Source: JAUVXJ01 sp034411995
Lineage (GTDB): Bacteria > Chloroflexota > Anaerolineae > UBA7937 > B3-Chlor
Assembly: GCA_034411995.1 (NCBI GenBank)
Contig: DAOUME010000005.1
Span: 1-64,000, forward strand
DNA: 64,000 bases
Direction: 5' to 3'
Part shown: positions 57,979 through 64,000 of the stretch, piece after piece
Numbering within the stretch: position 1 is the stretch's first letter
How the letters are laid out: every line of letters starts with the position of its first letter
The notes under the pieces: model-generated
Told to the model about the DNA's origin: nothing
The model's database searches: none
Seen by the model: only the letters and a program-made list of their open reading frames with translations
Program-made: the position numbers and the translations under genes

Positions 57979-59199
57979 GTGAGAGACAAGCCCAAGCTAC
58001 GACAAGTGGAACTGCATCTGGTCAGCGAGCCGGGAAAGCAGGGCATCCTGGTCCTTGATCCGCTCCGCCTGGCCGACCGCTCGGTTTACCTGTCCATGGC
58101 GCTGGCTCCCTTGCTCGAGCTGTGCGACGGCACGCGAGGCGAAGCTGAGTTGCTGGCCTCGCTGGCGGTGAGGGCTGGGGTGCAGATCGCGGCGTCGACT
58201 CTGGAGCAAGTCCTGACCCAACTGGATGAGGCCCTGCTGCTGGACAACGATCGTTTTGCCCAGGCGCGGGCCAGCGCGCTCCGCGAGTTCCGCACCGCCA
58301 CCATGCGACGGCCCGTGCTGGCGGGACAAAGCTACCCGGCAGACCCCAAGGCGCTGAAGAGCGCTCTGGACTCGTATCAGGTTCAGGGTGAAGAGACGGT
58401 CTCGTCCGTGAGGGATCCGGCAGACAGAGTGCGGGGTTTGATCAGCCCCCACATCGACTACGATCGCGGGGGGGCGGTCTATGCTGGTGTGTGGCAGAAG
58501 GCGGCTCCGGCGATGGGAGAAGCTGATCTGGCCATCGTGTTTGGCACCGACCACATCGGAGGCGCCAAACTGGCGTTTACTCATCAGAGGTACGCCACAC
58601 CCTGGGGGGTTCTTCCCACGGCCAGTGGTGTGGTGGACCGGGTTGCCCAAGCGCTGGGTCCTGAGGCGGCCTTCGGTGCAGAGCTGCACCACCGGACCGA
58701 GCACTCTATCGAACTGGCAGCGGTCTGGCTGCACTACGTGCTGGGCGAGAAGGAGTGCGAGTTGGTGCCGATCCTGTGCGGTGGATTCGAGCCCTTCATA
58801 GGGGATGCCAGCCCCGCTGACGACGCGGAGCTGGAGGCGGCTCTCCACGCCTTGAAGGACGCTGCTCACTCTCGCCGGACCATCGTCGTCGCCGCGGCCG
58901 ACCTGGCTCACGTGGGGCCCGCTTTTGGAGACTCGCTCGCCGTCGACCTCTTCGCCAAAGCACGACACAAGGCGGCCGACGAGGGCTTGATGGCCTGCAT
59001 CTGTGCGGGCGACGCGGAGGGGTTCTTGAAGCAGATCAAGGATGAGGGAGACCAGCGGCGGATCTGCGGTCTGGCCCCTATCTACCTGGCCCTCCGACTC
59101 CTGGGTGAGACATCCGGCACGGTCACCGGGTATGCTCAATGCCCGGCGGACCAGCAGGGAGGCTCGTTGGTTTCTGTCTGCGGGATCCTGCTCGACTAG
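57979..59199 (+). CDS. Memo-family protein (AmmeMemoRadiSam protein B-like) with N-terminal extension
   Basis: 406 residues from a GTG start. Residues about 115-406 are the Memo fold, related to class III extradiol dioxygenases: VLAGQSYPADPKAL, GLISPHIDYDRGG, IVFGTDHIGG, HHRTEHSIELAAVWLHYVL, PILCGGFEPF, VVAAADLAHVGPAFGD. The N-terminal 110 residues (LCDGTRGEAELLASLAVRAG) look like a PqqD-type helical wing and are additional to the usual protein. AmmeMemoRadiSam proteins A and radical SAM C are not adjacent. Activity unknown. Confidence 0.86.
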   Translation: MRDKPKLRQVELHLVSEPGKQGILVLDPLRLADRSVYLSMALAPLLELCDGTRGEAELLASLAVRAGVQIAASTLEQVLTQLDEALLLDNDRFAQARASALREFRTATMRRPVLAGQSYPADPKALKSALDSYQVQGEETVSSVRDPADRVRGLISPHIDYDRGGAVYAGVWQKAAPAMGEADLAIVFGTDHIGGAKLAFTHQRYATPWGVLPTASGVVDRVAQALGPEAAFGAELHHRTEHSIELAAVWLHYVLGEKECELVPILCGGFEPFIGDASPADDAELEAALHALKDAAHSRRTIVVAAADLAHVGPAFGDSLAVDLFAKARHKAADEGLMACICAGDAEGFLKQIKDEGDQRRICGLAPIYLALRLLGETSGTVTGYAQCPADQQGGSLVSVCGILLD

Positions 59200-59205
59200 C
59201 CGGCC

Positions 59206-61089
59206 TCAGGGCGTGGGCACGCGGAAGCTGGCCACGTCTTCTAGCAGAAACTCCATGCCCAGTTGACGCAGGCTCTGCTGGCTGGGAATGGTGGTCCGGG
59301 CGTCCCACCCGACGTACTCCAGGAGCTCGTTGCGCATCGTCTGGTAGTCGACGGTGACGCCCTTCAGCTTCCCCTGCTGGAGCGGCGGATCGCCCACCAT
59401 CCGGCCGGGCACGTTCCGCGTCAGGGGGTTATGCCCTTCGCGCAGGTTGAAGACGTGTCGCATGGTGGCGATGCGCATGCCGGTTTCCCAGATGTTTTCC
59501 AGTGTATAGTCCCAGCCTGTGACCGCCGTCAGCTGCTGGGGTATCAGCCTGATGTTGTACACAAAGTGCCCGAACATGCACAGGCCTGCTGAGTTGACCA
59601 CGTGCATGGAGGTCATCAGTCTGTAGAAGTCCTCGGCCTGCCCCTCGTAGACGTACTTCTTCTTGGTGCCGCGTACCTTGATCCCTGGCGGGGGCCATCC
59701 TCCGCCCTGCGTGTGGCGCCCAGGCGTGGCGTCCATCAGGTAGGTGATGGCCAGCGCGGGCGTGAACCTGGGATCGTGACCCGGCAGTTCCTCTCCCGCC
59801 ACGTGGATGGCGTACTGCTCGGCGCCGGAGCCGATTCTCTCTGCCGCCAGCTTGACCCCATCGGCGAGGATATCCCCCAGTCCCTCACGTCGGGCGATCT
59901 TGCCGGCGAGAGCGACGATGGCTGCATCGTTGCCCCAGGTCAACTCGAGCCCATCGCAGTCGCTGGCCGTGATGATGCCTTCCTCGAAGCATTCTATGGC
60001 AAAGGCGATGGTCGCTCCCACAGCTATGGTGTCCAGGCCGTGCTCGTTGCAGATCTCGTTGGCCTTGGCGATGGACTCCAGGTTACTATTGAGAAGATCG
60101 GTGCCGAAGGACCACAGAGTTTCGTACTCAGGCTTGTGTCCCATGCCATTGGGCATGGCCGACAGCGCGTAGTCGCCGGCGTCGACCTTCACATAGCCCC
60201 CACAGCGGATGGGGCAGCCCCAGCAGCCATACCGCTTTTCCTGCAGCGCGACCACGGCATCCTCGTCAATCAACTCCGCTTTGCCACTCGGGAAGTCGAC
60301 TGGACCCGCGCCTCCCCAGTTTCTCACGGGGGAGTCTCCACTCCTGGCTGAGGTGGCCGTTCCCGCACAGGTGCCGTAGTCGTGCAGCGATGAGGCGAAG
60401 CTGCTCGCCTTGCCCAGGTACTCGCTCCTGAGGGCTCTGAGGCGTGCAGCGTCGGCCAGAGCGACGGGGAGGTTGCCCTTGACCACGATGGCCTTCAGTT
60501 TCTTGGCGCCCATCAGTGCTCCCAGCCCGCTGCGACCCGCCGCCCGCCCCGCGTCGGTGACCACGCAGGCCAGCAGCGACCTACGCTCACCCGAGGTCCC
60601 AATGGAGGCGATCTGCACGTCCTTTCCGTGTTCGGCCTTCAGCGCCGTCTCCAGGGCATATACATTCTTGCCCCAGAGATGGGTGGCATCTCTGAGCTCA
60701 GCCCGTCCTTCGTTGACGAACAGGTAGACTGGTGCGTCTGACACCCCGCTGACCAAGACGCCGTCGAAACCCGCAAATTTCAGATGTGGACCGAAGTGGC
60801 CACCGCAGTTGGCGTCACCCCAGGTATTCGTCTTGGGGGACTTGCCCAGAACCGTGAATCTGGACCCGATGAGCGCGGGCGTGCCGGTCAAGGGCCCAGT
60901 CACGAAGCCCAGGACGTTCTGCGGTCCCAGAGGATCGACCCCAGGGGGTAACCTGTGGTAGAGCAGGTATGCCGCCACACCGTAGCCGCCGATGTACTGC
61001 CGGCACAGTGTCTCGTCGAGGGTCTCTTCCAGCAGCTTACCGCTGGAGAGGTCCACGTTCAGCAGCTTGCCCATGTATCCGCCTGCCAT
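59206..61089 (-). CDS. Tungsten-dependent aldehyde ferredoxin oxidoreductase
   Basis: Oxidises aldehydes to acids with ferredoxin as partner, using a tungstopterin and a [4Fe-4S] cluster. About 627 residues: N-terminal GKLLNVDLSSGKLLEE and YIGGYGVAAYLLYHRL, pterin motifs NVLGFVTGPLTGTPA and GDANCGGHFGPHLKF, cluster ligands YGCWGCPIRCGG with a later Cys (LCMFGHF), and GRSGLGALMGAKKLKAIVV. Start at the ATG behind AGGAGAGAAGG; a longer frame adds 62 residues. MoaD-like or electron-carrier genes are not adjacent. It converges with the Memo gene, stops six bases apart. Confidence 0.95.
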   Translation of the reverse strand: MAGGYMGKLLNVDLSSGKLLEETLDETLCRQYIGGYGVAAYLLYHRLPPGVDPLGPQNVLGFVTGPLTGTPALIGSRFTVLGKSPKTNTWGDANCGGHFGPHLKFAGFDGVLVSGVSDAPVYLFVNEGRAELRDATHLWGKNVYALETALKAEHGKDVQIASIGTSGERRSLLACVVTDAGRAAGRSGLGALMGAKKLKAIVVKGNLPVALADAARLRALRSEYLGKASSFASSLHDYGTCAGTATSARSGDSPVRNWGGAGPVDFPSGKAELIDEDAVVALQEKRYGCWGCPIRCGGYVKVDAGDYALSAMPNGMGHKPEYETLWSFGTDLLNSNLESIAKANEICNEHGLDTIAVGATIAFAIECFEEGIITASDCDGLELTWGNDAAIVALAGKIARREGLGDILADGVKLAAERIGSGAEQYAIHVAGEELPGHDPRFTPALAITYLMDATPGRHTQGGGWPPPGIKVRGTKKKYVYEGQAEDFYRLMTSMHVVNSAGLCMFGHFVYNIRLIPQQLTAVTGWDYTLENIWETGMRIATMRHVFNLREGHNPLTRNVPGRMVGDPPLQQGKLKGVTVDYQTMRNELLEYVGWDARTTIPSQQSLRQLGMEFLLEDVASFRVPTP

Positions 61090-61244
61090 CCTTCTCTCCT
61101 CTACTTGGGCTCTGCTCGCCCACTCTCGCACCGGGCCGGCGACCCACACAGGGCCAGGCCAGCGCACGGGTTGGCTGCCTCTGCCCTGGTGAGCTCGAGC
61201 CCCTTCTCTCGCTGTGTCTACGATATGGCCTGCGCCGGCGCAGC

Positions 61245-61778
61245 CTACTCCTGCTCCGCGAGCATGGACCGGCAAGTGGGGCAGAAGCTGACTCCCTTGA
61301 CGTCAGTGTCCTGCAGAGAGTTGGAGAAGCTCATCACACAGGAGCGGTCGCGACAGTGGCCCAGATCTAGCGTGTGCCCCAGTTCATGAATGGCCTCTTT
61401 CAACACCCGCAGGTGAAAGAGGTCGCGATCCTCCGCCAACCCGTAGAAGCTCTGACGCAGCCGAGGCAGAGCGATCAACGCCTGCCTGCCCCCCATGGTG
61501 GCCTGCCCGAAGACGAAATTGAGCTCCGGGACGTACAGGTCCAGGTCCACCACTCCCAAGAGCCGAGAGGCCCCTGGGAAGCCGAGTCGCCCGAGCTGCT
61601 CCAAGATCTTGGTCGAGAGGTACTGCCCCCGGCTGCGGTGGTAAGCGTCTAGCGGCTGAGGCAGAGCTGGCGCGATGGCACAGGCTACCCCGAAAGTCTC
61701 CTCCAGTTTGGGCTGAAGTGTGGTCAGGACGTCGCCGGGCACCTCGCCCACAGGCACCAGGTACAGTTTGCCCTTCAT
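61245..61778 (-). CDS. Archaemetzincin-type zinc metalloprotease
   Basis: A 177-residue archaelysin/AMZ-family protein. The extended metzincin motif is HELGHTLDLGHC, followed by RDRSCVMSFSNSLQDTDVKG and FCPTCRSML, giving the zinc site and the four-cysteine structural site (C-x4-C ... C-x2-C) that defines the family. N-terminus KLYLVPVGEVPGDVL is also typical. Peptide substrates are unknown. It is on the same strand as AOR with a 155-base gap and is divergent from larA. Confidence 0.93.
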   Translation of the reverse strand: MKGKLYLVPVGEVPGDVLTTLQPKLEETFGVACAIAPALPQPLDAYHRSRGQYLSTKILEQLGRLGFPGASRLLGVVDLDLYVPELNFVFGQATMGGRQALIALPRLRQSFYGLAEDRDLFHLRVLKEAIHELGHTLDLGHCRDRSCVMSFSNSLQDTDVKGVSFCPTCRSMLAEQE

Positions 61779-61927
61779 GGTGGCAGTTCCCTATGCTACC
61801 GGATTGTATCCTACGGCTCCCCGCTTTTCAAGGTCTTCAAGAGGGCTGGCTCCCCGGGCCCTCGCCAGAAGGGCGTGGGAAAGGTATAATAGCGGCCGGA
61901 TTTGGCGACGGTCTCTGGAGGGCCATG

Positions 61928-63229
61928 ATGTCTCAGGCACGATACACGGTTCCTTACGGCAAGGGCGAACTTGCCTTCGAGTTGCCGTCGGGTTTCAAGG
62001 AGGCCACAGTAGCCGAGCACGCCACCTTGACGCCCTTGACGGATGTGCGCACCAGTATACGCTCCGCCCTGGAGGATCCGGTGGGGTCCGTTCGCCTCAA
62101 GGAGTTGGTGCATCGAGGCGATACGGTCTGCATCGTCGTAACGGACGCCACGCGCCCCTGTCCGGATCATCTGCTCGTGCCACCGCTACTCGAGGAGCTT
62201 CGCGAGGCTGGCGTGGCCAGAGAAGACATCACCATTCTCGTGGGCGTGGGTATGCACCGTGCGAGCACCAGGGAGGAGAAGGAGCAGAAGCTGGGAGTCG
62301 AAGTGGTCAGAGGGTACGAAGTCGAGGATTCCGACCCCCTGGACCCGGATAGACTGACGGACCTGGGATTCAGCTCCAGCGGTGTGCCGGCTGTGGTGAA
62401 CAAGGTGCCTTGTGAGGCCGACGTGTTGATCGCCACTGGAGTCGTAGAGCCGCATCTATATGCCGGATACAGCGGCGGCCGAAAGACGGTGGCTATTGGC
62501 GCTGGCGGAGAGCGCACCATCGAGGCGACTCATGGTCCTCACATGCTGGACCAACCGGGCACCCGCCTAGGCAGGATTGAAGGCAACCCCTTCCACCAGG
62601 CCGTCACCGAGGTGGCGGGCATGGCCGGATTACGCTTCATCCTCAACGTGGTCCTGGATGATGCTGGAAATGTGGTCTCGCTGGCAGCAGGAGAGCCAGA
62701 CCTGACCTTTCGGCAGCTGGTGCGCAGCGCCAGGAGCTACTACGAAGTGGGGATCTCTCGCCAGTTCGACGTGGTGATTGGCGGGGTGGGCTATCCCAAG
62801 GACGTCAATCTGTACCAGGCCTCGCGCGTGCCGACGTATCTCTTCTTCGCGCCCACGCCGGTGGTGAGGCAGGGCGGAACGATGATCATTCCCGCCCCTG
62901 CTCAAGAAGGAGTGGGGCAGGGCCTGGGGGAGAAGAGGTTCCACGAGATCATGAAGGCGGCGCGCAGCCCGACACAGATAGTGGAGGCGGCCCGCCAGGA
63001 TGGCTACCCGGCGGGAGGACAGCGGGCCTTCGTCCTGGCCAAGGTGCTAGAGGCGTGCGACGTAGTGGTCGTGGGGTGTGAATACCCCGCGCTGGTGGAG
63101 GAACTGAAGATGATCCCCGCCAGGGACATGGCCGAAGCGCTCCAGTTCGTGGAGCGGAAACATGGCGCAGGCGCCGATGTGCTTGTGGTGCCTCACGCGC
63201 TGCACACCCTGCCGGTGGTGGGAGGCTAG
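61928..63229 (+). CDS. larA: Nickel-dependent lactate racemase-like protein
   Basis: About 433 residues of the LarA/DUF2088 family, which racemises lactate or related 2-hydroxy acids with a nickel-pincer cofactor. Visible motifs: DATRPCPDHLLVPPLLEEL, ILVGVGMHRAST, EPHLYAGYSGGRKTVAIGAG, ATHGPHMLD and NVVLDDAGNVVSLAAGEP. The cofactor genes larB/C/E are not in the window, so a different substrate or remote cofactor genes are possible. Start is the second of two ATGs, five bases after GGAGGG; a TATAAT lies at 61885-61890. Confidence 0.9.
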   Translation: MSQARYTVPYGKGELAFELPSGFKEATVAEHATLTPLTDVRTSIRSALEDPVGSVRLKELVHRGDTVCIVVTDATRPCPDHLLVPPLLEELREAGVAREDITILVGVGMHRASTREEKEQKLGVEVVRGYEVEDSDPLDPDRLTDLGFSSSGVPAVVNKVPCEADVLIATGVVEPHLYAGYSGGRKTVAIGAGGERTIEATHGPHMLDQPGTRLGRIEGNPFHQAVTEVAGMAGLRFILNVVLDDAGNVVSLAAGEPDLTFRQLVRSARSYYEVGISRQFDVVIGGVGYPKDVNLYQASRVPTYLFFAPTPVVRQGGTMIIPAPAQEGVGQGLGEKRFHEIMKAARSPTQIVEAARQDGYPAGGQRAFVLAKVLEACDVVVVGCEYPALVEELKMIPARDMAEALQFVERKHGAGADVLVVPHALHTLPVVGG

Positions 63230-63233
63230 GCGG

Positions 63234-63509
63234 TCAGTATGGCATGCCGGCCAGGGCACGGACAAAGCTCTCGACCGTCTCCTCAGTGGAAATAGTCTCG
63301 TCGGTGCGGCGCAGGCATTCCAGCGCGTGGTCCTGGACGAGGACCAGCGTGGCTTGATGCGCAGCCGAGCGGATGGCAAGGAGCTGGTGCAGGATGTCCT
63401 GGCAGCTTCGCCCCTGGTCAAGCATGTTCCGCACCCCTCTGGCCTGTCCCTCGATCTTGCTCAGTCTGGCGGCAAGATCTGCCTTGGTGGAGGGTGAGAC
63501 TTCTCGCAT
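63234..63509 (-). CDS. CsoR/RcnR-family metal-responsive repressor
   Basis: A 91-residue all-helical regulator (DUF156). Metal-ligand positions are present: Cys in GRSCQDILHQL, His in IRSAAHQATLVLV, and Cys in HALECLRR, the Cys-His-Cys set of copper-type CsoR proteins; the N-terminus LAARLSKIEGQARGVRNML is the DNA-facing helix. Such repressors control copper, nickel or sulfane-sulfur efflux and detoxification genes. No efflux gene is in the window. An FmdB-type zinc ribbon is encoded 60 bases upstream. Confidence 0.92.
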   Translation of the reverse strand: MREVSPSTKADLAARLSKIEGQARGVRNMLDQGRSCQDILHQLLAIRSAAHQATLVLVQDHALECLRRTDETISTEETVESFVRALAGMPY

Positions 63510-63569
63510 CGCGGCCTTTCTCTGGCAGTGATTTGGTGAGAGCCGACGGCTCTCGAGTGATCAGATCCC

Positions 63570-63776
63570 TCAACTCGAAGGCTGGCACGATTCGGCCGGC
63601 GAAGAGGTGAAGTTGCGCGTGGTGGTGAAGCCACTGGTTCCGAACAGAGAAGGCAGCTTCTCCGCCAGCTTGCTGCCGCAACTGGGGCAGGTGAGCTCCG
63701 TCTCGTCGGTGCTGGAGCGAACGAGCTTGTCGAATTTCTCGCCACATTCCTGGCAGCGATACTCATAGATGGGCAT
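63570..63776 (-). CDS. FmdB-family zinc-ribbon protein
   Basis: 68 residues starting MPIYEYRCQECGEKFDKLVR with CQEC and CPSC knuckles, then a Ser/Thr-rich tail (FTSSPAESCQPSS). A second family member is at 17065-17334. It probably shares a transcript with the CsoR-type gene downstream. The 220 bases to the right (63777-63952) hold no gene I recognise. Confidence 0.88.
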   Translation of the reverse strand: MPIYEYRCQECGEKFDKLVRSSTDETELTCPSCGSKLAEKLPSLFGTSGFTTTRNFTSSPAESCQPSS

Positions 63777-63952
63777 GAACTACTGACCTCCTGACGAACC
63801 TGTCTATGTCACTAAGCCCCCACGGTGCTCGCATTTTCGCGATGTCAGGCTCTCACTCCGAGACCCAGAGAGGACTTGCGCTGGCCCCCACTCTCGGACA
63901 GCTTCCTCGGGTGTCGCCCGCCGATAGTCTGCTCGACACGTATGTGCCGGGC

Positions 63953-63970
63953 GATACCCCCGGGGGGTAC
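63953..63970. promoter_or_regulatory. CsoR-operator-like palindrome
   Basis: TACCCCC followed by GGGGGGTA forms a G/C-tract inverted repeat flanked by A/T, the layout of known CsoR-type operators. It is followed by A/T-rich sequence with TTATAC. The controlled gene is probably beyond the right edge, or the FmdB-csoR pair to the left. Confidence 0.45.
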
Positions 63971-64000
63971 CCTATTTTCATTATACCCTGTTCTGAGAAC

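Noticed and set aside
57997..59139. 380-codon minus-strand frame inside the Memo gene, and the 436-codon minus-strand frame at 4520-5830
   Set aside because: Both are complementary to well-supported genes and show no domain motifs.

Overview
The window is a gene-dense, GC-rich stretch of bacterial chromosome carrying about 65 protein genes and four tRNA genes judged functional. The gene mix suggests a Chloroflexota (Anaerolineae-like) bacterium. It includes a very large STAND-ATPase/BTAD regulator, a SpoVS-like protein, a DUF5317 protein, B12-type radical SAM, AOR and LarA enzymes, Thr/Pro-rich membrane stalk proteins, and a secreted repeat protein ending in a PIV-K-type tail. This assignment is inference from gene content; there is no rRNA to confirm it.

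Left part (1-43.6 kb), mostly ordinary chromosome. It starts with a cNMP/PH-domain membrane protein and uvrC. An exopolysaccharide operon follows (wzz-like, cpsD-like, rmlA, a radical SAM gene, two small paralogues, rmlB), headed by a promoter and a perfect 26-bp palindrome. Next are a minus-strand group (frameshifted molybdopterin oxidoreductase, GT-C-like membrane protein, glycosidase-like protein) and housekeeping genes: dtd, a CcsA/ResB cytochrome c maturation pair, psuK-like kinase, cdd, a CorC/HlyC protein, a sugar nucleotidylyltransferase, tRNA-Gln, rhomboid, a ClpP-fold membrane protease, a WecG/TagA glycosyltransferase, frameshifted rpiB, ogt and gyrB. At 33.9-35.5 kb an exosortase gene overlaps an EpsI/DUF3485 gene behind a strong promoter. 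After it come the large regulator, a small-peptide/DUF5317/NHLP-leader-like cluster, receiver proteins, spoVS, an acuC-like deacetylase and yjbQ.

Middle-right (43.9-57.9 kb), an accessory array that I consider the main discovery. A repeated unit consists of an S repeat, a plus-strand PEP-CTERM gene with its own promoter and terminator, and an R repeat containing a minus-strand tRNA-Gly(UCC) copy with its own promoter. These units are interleaved with minus-strand cargo operons. R occurs as three long copies, one scar, and a partial copy around the intact tRNA-Gly at the right end; S occurs three times. The tRNA copies are decayed to different degrees. Each cargo ends, next to R, with a small gene preceded by the same conserved leader, and cargo genes fall into paralogous families. 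A two-frame relic of a tyrosine recombinase lies beside the intact tRNA-Gly/tRNA-Pro operon. The PEP-CTERM proteins are the obvious substrates of the exosortase about 12-18 kb away.

Right part (57.9-64 kb). A Memo-family protein, a tungsten-type aldehyde ferredoxin oxidoreductase, an archaemetzincin, a LarA-type lactate racemase, a CsoR-type regulator and an FmdB-type zinc ribbon. A CsoR-operator-like palindrome sits at the very end of the window.

Two genes (rpiB and the molybdopterin oxidoreductase) are each broken by a one-base frame change. These may be sequencing errors or recent mutations.
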